A stretch of 11,393 nt of DNA. Origin: an uncultured Oscillospiraceae bacterium (GTDB lineage: Bacteria > Bacillota > Clostridia > Oscillospirales > Oscillospiraceae). This document shows, one piece after another, positions 1-7,038 of this stretch. Location: contig CAKTIE010000032.1 in NCBI GenBank assembly GCA_934565655.1, forward strand, positions 1 to 11,393. The letters are read 5' to 3'. The position numbers were made by a program, and so were the translations under genes. The notes under the pieces are model-generated. The model made no database searches. It was not told the DNA's origin and saw only the letters and a program-made list of their open reading frames with translations. The stretch's first letter is position 1. Each line of letters begins with the position of its first letter.

Positions 1-597
1 AAGCGGGACTACCCGCTGAAAGGCAAAGCCTTCTGCGGCTGCTGCGGTCATGCGCTGTCCCGCACCATGCAGAAAACCTCGTATTACTACTGCCGCCATT
101 CCGAGGCAGACGAAGAAAGCCGCTGCCACAAGATGCGTCTGAACGCCGCAGAGCTGGAACAGGCGGTATTCCTGACGCTGAAAAAGCAAATGGAAGCCGC
201 CGCACCGCTTGCCCCTGACGGTACGCTCCAAGTGGATGCTTCCGTACCGGAACGTGCCGAATATGAGCAGCAAATCGAGGCGCTGCAAGACGGCAAGCGA
301 ACCTTGTACGAACGCTACCTCATGGGCGAGATCGACCTGAACACCTACAAGGCAGAAAAGGCTGCGTGTGACGAGCTGCTACTGAAAACGAAAAACGCCT
401 ATGCCGCAGTATTAGCACAGGCGAAACAGAAGCAGGACAAACAGACGCGACAGGACAGCCGCAAGGAAGCGTCCAAGGCAATTTTCGATACGGACACGCT
501 GACCACCGAGCTGGCCGAGCTGCTGATCGACCGGGTGCTGGTGTACCCCGATAAGCGCATTGAGATTGCATATAAAATCCAAGACATTTTCGCTTGA
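1..597 (+). CDS. Large serine recombinase, C-terminal part (5' end outside window)
   Basis: The reading frame is open from base 1 and gives the last 198 residues of a site-specific recombinase of the resolvase/invertase superfamily. These enzymes integrate and excise mobile elements through a serine-DNA intermediate. Visible are a zinc-ribbon cysteine pattern (C12-x2-C15, C31, C42) with the typical CGxCGHxLSR and YYYCRH surroundings, a charged coiled-coil-like stretch at about residues 66-130, and an ending of the kind LTxELxxxLIDRVxVYPDKRIEIxYK common at the C terminus of this family. The catalytic N-terminal domain would lie upstream of the window. The gene is probably near the right end of an integrative element, because fragments of unrelated genes follow within 200 bases. 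Family assignment is firm; which element it belongs to is not known. Confidence 0.9.
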   Translation, partial: KRDYPLKGKAFCGCCGHALSRTMQKTSYYYCRHSEADEESRCHKMRLNAAELEQAVFLTLKKQMEAAAPLAPDGTLQVDASVPERAEYEQQIEALQDGKRTLYERYLMGEIDLNTYKAEKAACDELLLKTKNAYAAVLAQAKQKQDKQTRQDSRKEASKAIFDTDTLTTELAELLIDRVLVYPDKRIEIAYKIQDIFA

Positions 598-598
598 G

Positions 599-745
599 AT
601 GGCAGACATGAAAATCGCTTTCTATTGCAGAGTGGACGGACAGGGCTTCGGCTTTGTCCTCCCCGATGAAGCTGACAAGCTCCGCGAGTTTTTCGCCGAG
701 CATCAGGATAAGCCTGCGCTTGAAAATCCATCAAGCGCAAGCTAA
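599..745 (+). CDS. Small hypothetical protein downstream of the recombinase
   Basis: A 48-codon ORF starts one base after the recombinase stop; ATG at 608 is an alternative start with a weak GAGATGG-like site ahead of it. The product begins MADMKIAFYCRVDGQG and contains a DEADKLREFF segment. The first residues resemble the start of a serine recombinase (KIAFYCRV), but the rest does not continue that fold and no catalytic serine region follows. It may be a small element-encoded protein translated with the recombinase, or a shadow. No function can be assigned. Its last codons lie just before the presumed end of the mobile element. Confidence 0.35.
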   Translation: MADMKIAFYCRVDGQGFGFVLPDEADKLREFFAEHQDKPALENPSSAS

Positions 746-764
746 AAATTTTTGTCGTGTGCTT

Positions 765-899
765 GACATACGGGTGTCGGAGATCGTGATACCTGATCTG
801 CCTCATCCCCTTCGCCTTGAGCAGCTTCGGAAAGCTCTCTGTGACGTAGTGAGGCTTGATCAGATCGCCAATCTCATTGACACATACATACTCAAGATA
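765..899 (-). pseudogene. Tyrosine recombinase (phage-type integrase) fragment
   Basis: Read on the minus strand, this stretch encodes about 45 residues typical of the catalytic domain of a tyrosine integrase: YLEYVCVNEIGD, then KPHYVTESFPKLL, then RYHDLRH. The HxxR catalytic motif (HDLRH) lies at 774-788. In intact enzymes this motif is followed by about 50 more residues that include the catalytic tyrosine. Here the homology stops right after HDLRH, close to the end of the serine-recombinase element. The N-terminal part is also missing: beyond 899 the sequence becomes an ABC transporter on the other strand. It is therefore a remnant truncated at both ends and cannot be functional. Identification rests on recognised motifs; the exact edges are uncertain by about 10 bases. 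Confidence 0.75.
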
Positions 900-1796
900 G
901 GCTCCCTGGCCAAGCTGGAAGTGTTCTCCGAAAACATGAGACAGGTGAAATTCACCTTGGAGAATCTGGAGGAATTTCTGGAAATGCCTGAGCTTCCCCA
1001 GCCGGAAAAGCGGGCTGATATCCGGCACACCGATGTGGCGCTGCGAAACGTCCGTTTCTCCTACACCGGCGAGGAAAAGGACGAGGTGCTCCACGGCATC
1101 GACATGACCCTTCCCGAGGGCAGCTTCACCGCGCTGGTAGGGCCCTCCGGCGGCGGCAAGTCCACCGTGGCCAAGCTGATCGCCCGGTTTTGGGACGTGA
1201 CCTCCGGCGCCATCACCATCGGCGGCGTCAACGTGAAGGACATGCCCCTGAGCCAGCTGTCGGAGTACGTCAGCTTCGTGACCCAGGATAACTTCCTGTT
1301 CCGCTGCTCGCTGCTAGAGAATATCCGGCTGGGCAACCCCAACGCCACCGACGAGGAGGTCAAGGCCGCCGCCCGGGCCGCCCAGTGCGAGGAGTTCATC
1401 AGCAAGCTGCCCCAGGGCTACGACACGCCCGCCGGTGAGGCAGGCAAGCGCCTGTCCGGCGGCGAAAAGCAGCGCATCGCCATTGCCCGCATGATGCTGA
1501 AGAACGCGCCCATCGTCATTCTGGATGAGGCCACCGCCTTCACCGACCCGGAGAACGAGGATAAGATCCAGCGCAGCATCGCCGCGCTGACCAGGGGCAA
1601 GACCCTGCTGGTCATCGCCCACCGGCTGTCCACCATCAAAAACGCCGACAACATCGTGGTGCTGAAAAATGGCGCCATCGTGGCCCAGGGCACGCAGGAG
1701 CAGCTGCTGGAGACCTGCCCGCTGTATCAGGACATGTGGCGCTCTCACATCGGCGCGAAGAACTGGGCGGTATCCACCGCCGCAAAGGAGGCGTAA
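900..1796 (+). pseudogene. ABC half-transporter, 5'-truncated (ATP-binding domain retained)
   Basis: This is the C-terminal half of an exporter-type ABC protein (subfamily B), with only the last few residues of the membrane domain and a complete nucleotide-binding domain. Visible are Walker A GPSGGGKST (1140-1166), signature LSGGE (1452-1466), Walker B IVILDEA (from 1512), the D-loop region ATAFTDPENE and the switch histidine (1620-1622). A full-length protein would have about 580 residues; roughly 280 N-terminal residues with all six membrane helices are missing. The frame stays open upstream to 654, but that part is antisense to an integrase remnant and is not transporter sequence. In-frame ATG 936 and GTG 921 lack good ribosome binding sites. 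The DEATAFTDPENEDKIQ wording resembles YbtP/IrtA-like transporters, partners of YbtQ/IrtB-like ones; the substrate is unknown. Probably inactive as a transporter. Confidence 0.85.
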
Positions 1797-1799
1797 ACC

Positions 1800-3554
1800 A
1801 TGTTCAAGACTGTAAAACGTATCATCGACTGGTGCGGCGAATTCAAGGGCAAGCTGTATCTGGGCTTCGTCATGACCTTCTTCTCCCACATTTTCGCCGC
1901 CATGCCGCTGGCGCTGGCCGCCTACACCGTGGGCTTGCTGATCGAGTCCCAGCAGTCCGGAACGCCCTTCGACACCTCGTGGATCTGGAAATGCATCGTC
2001 ATTCAGGTCGTACTGGTGCTGCTCCGCTTCCTCTTTGATTACTTCCGCGCCCGGCTGCAGGAGCCCATCAGCTATCAGCTGACCGCCCGCGACCGTCTGG
2101 CCATCGGTGACGCGCTGAAGCGCGTGTCGCTGGGCTACTTCCAGCAGGTCAGCAACGGCAACATTTTAAGCTCCATCACCACTGGTCTGTCCACACTGGA
2201 GAACATGGGCATCCGCATGATCGACAACTTTGTGGGCGGCTATCTGAACTTTCTGGTGATCTTCGTGTGCCTTGCCGTGTGCAGCCCCGTTACGGCGCTG
2301 ATCGCGCTGGCCGCCGCGCTGCTGTCCCTGCTGTGCATGCTGCTGATCTCCCATTACAGCCGCATCAACTCCCCCGTGGAGGCACAGGCCAACCGGGACA
2401 TGACCGGCGCGGTCATTGAGTACGCCCGTGGCCTTGCGGTGGTGAAATCCTTCGGCAAGAGCGGCGCGTCCATGGACGCCGTCACCAGCGCCATCTCCGA
2501 CAGCAAAAAGATCCATCTGAAGATCGAATGGGGCTACGTCCCCGGCAACGCCCTGCACCTGCTGGCCCTGAAATGCGGCAGCGTAGGGCTGGCGCTGGCG
2601 TCGGCGCTCCAGTGCCTGCGGGGTGAGATGAGTTTCTCCCTGATGCTGATGTTCGTGTTCTTCTCCTTCAGCATCTTCGCCAGTCTGGAGCCACTCAGCG
2701 ACAGTGCCCACACACTGGGCGTCATTGATGACGCCATGGATCAGCTGGACGCCCTGCGGGGCGAAAGCCTCATCGACGCCGACGGCAGGGACGTGAAGCC
2801 GGAGCACTTCGACATCACCTTTGACGGCGTCAGCTTCGGCTACGATTCCCGCCAGGTGCTGAAGGACGTCTCCTTCACCATTCCCGAAAAGACCTCCACC
2901 GCCATCGTCGGCCCCTCCGGCAGCGGCAAGACCACCATCTGCAGCCTGCTGGCCCGGTTCTACGATCCCCAGTCCGGCCACATCACCGTGGGCGGCCACG
3001 ACCTGAAGGCGTTCACCTGCGACAGCCTGCTCAGCAACATCTCCATGGTGTTCCAGAATGTGTACCTGTTCCACGACACCATCCGGGCCAACATTCTCTT
3101 CGGCAAGCCTGACGCCACCGAGGCGGAGATGATCGAGGCCGCCAAAAAGGCCCGCTGCCACGATTTCATCATGGCCCTGCCCGACGGCTATGACACCGTG
3201 GTGGGCGAGGGCGGCGGCACTCTCTCCGGCGGTGAGAAGCAGCGCATCTCCATCGCCCGCGCCATTCTGAAAAACGCCCCCATCATCATTCTGGACGAGG
3301 CCACCGCCAGCATCGACCCGGAGAATGAGCACCTGATCCAGCAGGCCATCTCAGAGCTGACCCGGGGTAAGACCATCATCACCATCGCCCACCGTTTGGC
3401 CACCATCCAGAACGCCGACCAGATCCTGGTGGTGGAGGATGGCCGCATTGCCGAGCGCGGCACCCACGCGGAGCTGGTGCAGCAGGACGGCCTTTACAGG
3501 CGCTTCACCGCCATCCGCCAGCAGGCGGAGGGCTGGCGCATCGCCGCAGAGTGA
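1800..3554 (+). CDS. ABC transporter, fused membrane and ATP-binding domains (half-transporter)
   Basis: This 584-residue protein is a complete exporter-type half-transporter in the inner membrane. Residues about 1-300 form the six-helix membrane domain, with hydrophobic stretches near 20-48, 65-80, 145-185 and 250-295. The ATPase domain has Walker A GPSGSGKTT (371-379), Q-loop glutamine 419, signature LSGGE (475-479), Walker B IIILDE (495-500) and switch histidine 531. The start follows an AAAGGAGG site (1784-1791) that lies inside the end of the preceding gene, and the two genes are only 3 bases apart, so they were an operon encoding a heterodimer. By resemblance the pair is YbtPQ/IrtAB-like, a group that includes siderophore-linked transporters, but the substrate here cannot be read from sequence. 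With its partner truncated, this subunit may be orphaned unless it works as a homodimer. Confidence 0.93.
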   Translation: MFKTVKRIIDWCGEFKGKLYLGFVMTFFSHIFAAMPLALAAYTVGLLIESQQSGTPFDTSWIWKCIVIQVVLVLLRFLFDYFRARLQEPISYQLTARDRLAIGDALKRVSLGYFQQVSNGNILSSITTGLSTLENMGIRMIDNFVGGYLNFLVIFVCLAVCSPVTALIALAAALLSLLCMLLISHYSRINSPVEAQANRDMTGAVIEYARGLAVVKSFGKSGASMDAVTSAISDSKKIHLKIEWGYVPGNALHLLALKCGSVGLALASALQCLRGEMSFSLMLMFVFFSFSIFASLEPLSDSAHTLGVIDDAMDQLDALRGESLIDADGRDVKPEHFDITFDGVSFGYDSRQVLKDVSFTIPEKTSTAIVGPSGSGKTTICSLLARFYDPQSGHITVGGHDLKAFTCDSLLSNISMVFQNVYLFHDTIRANILFGKPDATEAEMIEAAKKARCHDFIMALPDGYDTVVGEGGGTLSGGEKQRISIARAILKNAPIIILDEATASIDPENEHLIQQAISELTRGKTIITIAHRLATIQNADQILVVEDGRIAERGTHAELVQQDGLYRRFTAIRQQAEGWRIAAE

Positions 3555-3568
3555 TCCCGCATATTTAT

Positions 3569-3601
3569 AAAAAGGAGCGTTTCATCGAAACGCTCCTTTT
3601 T
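3569..3601 (+). terminator. Rho-independent terminator of the ABC operon
   Basis: A perfect 15-base inverted repeat (arms 3569-3583 and 3587-3601) with a 3-base loop ends in TTTTT. It starts 14 bases after the transporter stop codon. Confidence 0.9.
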
Positions 3602-3611
3602 ATATCCCCTC

Positions 3612-3640
3612 TTGCACCCGGAAGCCTTTTGTCGTACAAT
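3612..3640 (+). promoter_or_regulatory. Possible sigma-A promoter of the aldolase gene
   Basis: TTGCAC (3612-3617) and TACAAT (3635-3640) are separated by 17 bases. The -10 element matches the consensus at 5 of 6 positions and the -35 at 3 of 6. It lies just after the ABC-operon terminator and 37 bases before the aldolase start, which supports independent transcription of that gene. Confidence 0.5.
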
Positions 3641-3677
3641 ACACGCAAACGAATGATAACAATAAGGAGGAACCGCA

Positions 3678-4448
3678 ATGCACAACACCTTGAAAGAAAA
3701 GCTGGCACAGGGCCGGCAGCCCCTCGGCACCTTCGTCGGCACCGGCAGCCCCGCCGTGGTGGAATGTCTGGGCTGCGCCGGTCTGGACTTTGTCGTTCTG
3801 GACAACGAGCACAGCCCCGTGGAGGCGGAGACCACCGCTTCCATGGTCCGGGCCGCGGAGCTGCGGAACGTGACGCCCCTGGCCCGCGTGCGGGAGATCA
3901 GCCGTCCCGCCATCCTGAAGCTGCTGGACGTGGGCGTGCAGGGTCTCATCATTCCCGATGTCCGCAGCACCGAGGACGTCCGCCGCATCGTCAGCTATGC
4001 CAAATACGCCCCCGTGGGACAGCGGGGCTTCTGCCCCTCCCGCAAGGACGGCTGGGGCACCGATCCCCAGTGCGGCGTGCTGGACACCATGGCCCACTTC
4101 AACGCCGAGACGCTGGTGATTCCCCAGTGCGAAACGGCGGAGGCGCTGGCGGAGATCGAGACCATCGTCTCCATGGAGGGTGTGGACGGCATCTTTATCG
4201 GCCCCTTTGACCTGTCCATCTCCATGGGCATGCCCGGCGATTTTGAAAACCCACAGTTCTGTGCGGCGCTGGAGCGCATTATGTCCGCCTGCCGCGCTGC
4301 CGGGAAGCCCTGCCTGATCTTTGCCGGTGACGGCGCGGGCGCCGCCGCCCGCTTTGCCCAGGGCTATGACGGCGTGGCCATGAGCATCGACGCCGCGCTG
4401 ATCATCGCCGGCATCAAGGCCCAGATCGCCGCCAGCCGCGGCCAATAA
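3678..4448 (+). CDS. HpcH/HpaI aldolase family protein
   Basis: The 256-residue product belongs to the HpcH/HpaI class II aldolases, cytoplasmic metal-dependent TIM-barrel enzymes that cleave 4-hydroxy-2-oxo acids to pyruvate (or a related oxo acid) and an aldehyde. Visible family landmarks are DNEHSP with the catalytic-type histidine 45, arginine 70 in LARVRE for carboxylate binding, GVQGLIIPDV (86-95), GQRGFCPSR (114-122), the metal-ligand glutamate in PQCET (E152) and aspartate 178 in GPFDLS. Length and motif order match the family (about 250-260 residues). The start is set by AAGGAGG at 3664-3670, seven bases before ATG. It is a single-gene unit with its own likely promoter. The true substrate is unknown; relatives include HpaI, GarL and RhmA, and none can be chosen from sequence alone. 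Confidence 0.92.
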   Translation: MHNTLKEKLAQGRQPLGTFVGTGSPAVVECLGCAGLDFVVLDNEHSPVEAETTASMVRAAELRNVTPLARVREISRPAILKLLDVGVQGLIIPDVRSTEDVRRIVSYAKYAPVGQRGFCPSRKDGWGTDPQCGVLDTMAHFNAETLVIPQCETAEALAEIETIVSMEGVDGIFIGPFDLSISMGMPGDFENPQFCAALERIMSACRAAGKPCLIFAGDGAGAAARFAQGYDGVAMSIDAALIIAGIKAQIAASRGQ

Positions 4449-4552
4449 GCCTGTTTTTTTGATTCTGAATGATTATTTAGTTTCTCAATTCTCCCCTGTA
4501 CCTGTGGATTTTCCGTTCTTTTCCCATACTCCGGCTCATATAGTGGTACTGC

Positions 4553-4819
4553 TTGAAGGAGTGGTGCGCTATCAAAGAGAATCTGGAGCAACGGGCCGAA
4601 GAACTGGCTCTTTACCTGATAGAGAACCGGACGACGGTACGGGCCGCCGCCAAAAAATTCGGTATCAGCAAATCCACCGTCCATAAGGATATCAGCGAGC
4701 GGCTGCCGCTGTACAACCGGCCGCTGTGGCTGCAAGTAAAGGCGCTGCTGGAGGAAAACAAGGCCCAGCGCCATATCCGCGGCGGCCTTGCCACCCGGCG
4801 GAAATACAAGGGAAAATAA
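4553..4819 (+). CDS. spoIIID: Sporulation transcriptional regulator SpoIIID
   Basis: SpoIIID is a small DNA-binding protein that activates and represses mother-cell genes during sporulation. The product shows the characteristic TVRAAAKKFGISKSTVHKD helix-turn-helix (residues about 28-46), ISERLP, and the basic C-terminal signature HIRGGLATRRKYKG (74-87). The canonical-codon start given here is TTG 4553 (88 residues), but no ribosome binding site precedes it. AAGGAG (4556-4561) lies nine bases before an in-frame ATC at 4571. Counting from that ATC, the N terminus (x-KENLEQR) aligns residue for residue with known SpoIIID starts (B. subtilis MHDYIKER), giving 82 residues. The true start may thus be a non-standard AUC. 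CATATAGT at 4537-4544 resembles a sigma-E -10 element, but no convincing -35 was found. A strong terminator follows directly. Confidence 0.93.
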   Translation: MKEWCAIKENLEQRAEELALYLIENRTTVRAAAKKFGISKSTVHKDISERLPLYNRPLWLQVKALLEENKAQRHIRGGLATRRKYKGK

Positions 4820-4846
4820 AAACAGGCGGCACTGCCGCCTGTTTTT
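4818..4846. terminator. Bidirectional terminator between spoIIID and the DUF1846 gene
   Basis: A perfect 13-base inverted repeat (4818-4830 and 4834-4846) has a GC-rich core, an ACT loop, an A-tract on the left and a T-tract on the right. It can end transcription of the two convergent genes from either side. Confidence 0.9.
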
Positions 4847-4862
4847 ATTCGTAAATGTTCAT

Positions 4863-6350
4863 TTATTTATGGTACAGCTTCTTAATCTCATACTTGGGCT
4901 CGCAGCTGACGTTGATCCCCAGCCGCTTGTACAGCTTCACATCCTCCTCGGAGATGATCACCGAGAAGTGGGCGTCACAGCCCTTCAGGTTCTTCAGCTG
5001 GGTCTGCACCATGGCCGCCAGCGGGTTGGTCAATCCGGAGATGGCCAGCGCCAGCAGCACCTCGTCAGAGTGCAGCCGGGGATTGTGATGGCCCAGATAG
5101 TCCAGCTTCATAGCGCTGATGGGCGCGATGACGGAGGAGGGGATCAGCTCCAGCTTATGGTCGATGCCCGCCAGATGCTTCAGCGCGTTCAGCAGCAGCG
5201 CCGCGGAAGCGCCCAGCAGAGACGAGGTCTTGCCCGTCACCACCGTGCCGTCCGGCAGGGTCATCGCGCCGGCCACGGTGCCGGTCTCCTCCGCCTTTTT
5301 CAGGCTGGCCACCACGGCGGGGCACTGCTCCGGCGACACATGGGCCTGCTGCATCAGCAGCTCCAGCTTCCGGATCACGCTCTCGTCGCACTTGCCCTTC
5401 ACCCGGTCGCAGGCGGCGGTGTAGTACCGCCGCACGATCTCATGGCGGCTGGCGGTCTGGCACACCTCATCGTCCACGATGGCGAAGCCCGCCATGTTGA
5501 CGCCCATATCCGTGGGGGATTTGTAGGGGGACTCGCCCTGGATCTTCTGGAACATGGCGTTCAGAACCGGGAATACCTCCACGTCGCGGTTATAGTTGAC
5601 GGTGGTCTTGCCGTAGGCCTCCAGATGGAAGGGGTCGATCATGTTCACGTCGTTCAGATCGGTGGTGGCAGCCTCATAAGCCAGATTCACGGGATGCTTC
5701 AGCGGCAGGTTCCAGATGGGGAAGGTCTCATACTTGGCGTAGCCCGCCCGGATGCCCCGCTTGTGCTCATGATACAGCTGGCTCAGACAGGTGGCCATCT
5801 TGCCGCTGCCGGGGCCGGGCGCGGTGACCACCACCACGCTGCGGCTGGTCTCGATATACTCGTTGCGGCCCAGGCCCTCGTCGGACACCACATGAGCCAC
5901 GTCGGAGGGGTAACCGGCGATGGGATAGTGCTTGTAGCTCTTCACGCCCAGGGACTCCAGCCGCTTGATGAACGCCTCGGCGTTGGGCTGCCCGGCGTAC
6001 TGGGTGATGACCACGCTGCCCACATAGAAGCCCAGGGAGCGGAACACGTCGATGAGCCGCAGCACGTCCTCATCATAGGAGATGCCCAGGTCGCCCCGCA
6101 TCTTACTCTTTTCGATATCCCCGGCGCAGATGGCCACCACGATCTCCACCTCGTCCTTCATGGTGCCCAGCATGCGGATCTTGCTGTCCGGCTGGAAGCC
6201 CGGCAGCACCCGACTGGCGTGATGGTCGTCAAACAGCTTGCCGCCGAACTCCAGATACAACTTACCGCCGAACTGCGCGCGGCGCTGGCGGATGTGCTCC
6301 GCCTGCATGGTCAGATACTTCTCGTTGTCAAAGCCCAGTTTCATCCCCAT
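4863..6350 (-). CDS. DUF1846 (UPF0371) family protein
   Basis: The 495-residue product matches the DUF1846/UPF0371 family in length and signature segments: EFGGKLFDDHHASRVLPGF (34-52), a glycine-rich TAPGPGSGKMATCLSQ loop (176-191), PIWNLPLKHPVNLAYEAATTDL (from 211) and DPFHLEAYGKTTVNYNRD (239-256). The biochemical role of the family is not established. The GPGSGK loop looks like a nucleotide-binding turn, but that is inference, and no other ATPase motifs were identified. No signal peptide or membrane helix is seen, so it is probably cytoplasmic. The first ATG is at 6350; a second in-frame ATG at 6344 (MKLGF) sits at a better distance from the upstream GGGGGA and may be the real start. It converges on spoIIID across a shared terminator. 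Confidence 0.92.
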   Translation of the reverse strand: MGMKLGFDNEKYLTMQAEHIRQRRAQFGGKLYLEFGGKLFDDHHASRVLPGFQPDSKIRMLGTMKDEVEIVVAICAGDIEKSKMRGDLGISYDEDVLRLIDVFRSLGFYVGSVVITQYAGQPNAEAFIKRLESLGVKSYKHYPIAGYPSDVAHVVSDEGLGRNEYIETSRSVVVVTAPGPGSGKMATCLSQLYHEHKRGIRAGYAKYETFPIWNLPLKHPVNLAYEAATTDLNDVNMIDPFHLEAYGKTTVNYNRDVEVFPVLNAMFQKIQGESPYKSPTDMGVNMAGFAIVDDEVCQTASRHEIVRRYYTAACDRVKGKCDESVIRKLELLMQQAHVSPEQCPAVVASLKKAEETGTVAGAMTLPDGTVVTGKTSSLLGASAALLLNALKHLAGIDHKLELIPSSVIAPISAMKLDYLGHHNPRLHSDEVLLALAISGLTNPLAAMVQTQLKNLKGCDAHFSVIISEEDVKLYKRLGINVSCEPKYEIKKLYHK

Positions 6351-6377
6351 ATTCCCCCATTATTCAATATGGTGGGT

Positions 6378-6406
6378 ATTATACTCCATCTGCCGCTCCG
6401 AGGAAA
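6378..6406 (-). promoter_or_regulatory. Candidate promoter of the DUF1846 gene
   Basis: On the minus strand a perfect TATAAT (6383-6378) lies about 27 bases before the DUF1846 start. The hexamer 17 bases upstream (TTTCCT, 6406-6401) is a poor -35, so the assignment rests mainly on the -10 element and its position. Confidence 0.35.
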
Positions 6407-6474
6407 GCGGTTTTTCCAAATTCACCCAAAAATGCATGTAGAAATATTCTCCTGAATTTTAGCGAAAGCTACCG

Positions 6475-6503
6475 TTGCTTTTTTCTCCATAACGCGATAT
6501 ACT
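6475..6503 (+). promoter_or_regulatory. Possible sigma-A promoter of the 66-residue protein gene
   Basis: TTGCTT (6475-6480) and TATACT (6498-6503) are spaced by 17 bases. The start codon of the next gene lies 35 bases downstream. Confidence 0.5.
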
Positions 6504-6538
6504 GAAAAATACACCCCATTTTGACAAGGAGGACAGCC

Positions 6539-6739
6539 ATGGATCCCTACCGCTTCCATATCATGTGGCGCCGCGTCAACGAGGACGAGTTCCGCGACTT
6601 TTTCCAGACCAACGATATTTACGAGGCCAAGGATTTCGCCATGCGGCTGGCCTTTGACGAGACCAACGTGGTCTATGTGCAGGACGTGAAGCGTGACGAG
6701 CGTGTCCGGGACTTCGACGCGGAGGTTTACAAGAAATAA
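6539..6739 (+). CDS. Small hypothetical protein (66 residues)
   Basis: ATG 6539 is preceded by AAGGAGG (6526-6532) at six bases' distance, one of the best ribosome binding sites in the window; the in-frame TTG at 6521 lies upstream of that site and is rejected. The product starts MDPYRFHIMWRRVNEDEF and is very rich in charged residues (many D, E, R and K), with no cysteine pair, signal peptide or membrane helix. It is likely a soluble cytoplasmic protein. I do not recognise the family. It has its own candidate promoter and is followed by a hairpin that also leads into another small gene, so the two may be co-expressed. Confidence 0.75.
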   Translation: MDPYRFHIMWRRVNEDEFRDFFQTNDIYEAKDFAMRLAFDETNVVYVQDVKRDERVRDFDAEVYKK

Positions 6740-6757
6740 CCAGCCATATTTTTTCCG

Positions 6758-6791
6758 CCTCTGCCCATACTGAGGGCAGAGGTGATTTTTT
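6758..6791 (+). terminator. Terminator-like hairpin overlapping the next ribosome binding site
   Basis: CCTCTGCCC (6758-6766) pairs with GGGCAGAGG (6774-6782) around a 7-base loop, and a run of six Ts follows (6786-6791). The right arm contains AGAGGTGAT (6778-6786), an excellent Shine-Dalgarno match for ATG 6792. The hairpin can therefore end transcripts of the upstream gene and would also mask the binding site of the downstream one. Confidence 0.65.
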
Positions 6792-7007
6792 ATGGCAAAG
6801 CAGCCCTTTCCCCACGACGCCACGCCGGACGTCCACAGCTTTTCCTCGCCGCCGGAAAACGTGCGGGAGCTGATCAACATGTACGGCACCTATAACATCC
6901 AGCCTACCGCCGACACGGACAACGTGTTCCCGCTGATCGCGCCGGGCCTGCCCCGTCAGTGGCGGCGCATGAAGCTGGACAAGCACGACGTGGAAAACAT
7001 GCAGTGA
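6792..7007 (+). CDS. Small hypothetical protein (71 residues)
   Basis: ATG 6792 sits at the end of a T-run, six bases after AGAGGTGA, a strong ribosome binding site inside the preceding hairpin. The product starts MAKQPFPHDATPDVHSFSS and has a central VRELINMYGTYNIQPTADTD segment followed by FPLIAPGLPRQWRRMKLDK. There is no membrane helix, signal peptide or metal motif. The high-GC codon use fits the neighbours, which supports a native gene. I do not recognise the family. Because its binding site is part of a terminator-like stem, its translation may depend on whether the hairpin forms. Confidence 0.65.
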   Translation: MAKQPFPHDATPDVHSFSSPPENVRELINMYGTYNIQPTADTDNVFPLIAPGLPRQWRRMKLDKHDVENMQ

Positions 7008-7038
7008 TCCCCTGCGGCACGCGCTGCCGCGATCCGTC

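Noticed and set aside
399..1094. A long minus-strand ORF (231 codons) covering the integrase fragment
   Set aside because: Only its middle (about 765-899) resembles a protein family. The beginning is antisense to the ABC gene and the end is antisense to the serine recombinase, so it is not a gene as a whole.
2166..3332. A 388-codon minus-strand ORF under the intact ABC transporter
   Set aside because: It is antisense to a fully recognisable ABC ATPase and rich in G, A, H, Q and D, as expected for a shadow frame of GC-rich coding DNA.
3551..4210. Plus-strand ORF running through the terminator and the aldolase
   Set aside because: It crosses a strong terminator, has an R/G/H-rich shadow composition and overlaps the recognised aldolase in another frame.
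3678..4448. PQCET in place of the more familiar wording around the metal-binding glutamate of the aldolase
   Set aside because: The glutamate itself is kept and the change looks like normal subfamily variation, not a missing key residue.
4788..6455. A 555-codon plus-strand ORF opposite the DUF1846 gene
   Set aside because: Its H/Q/G/V/L-rich composition without domains is typical of the complement of a high-GC gene; DUF1846 is clearly the coding strand.
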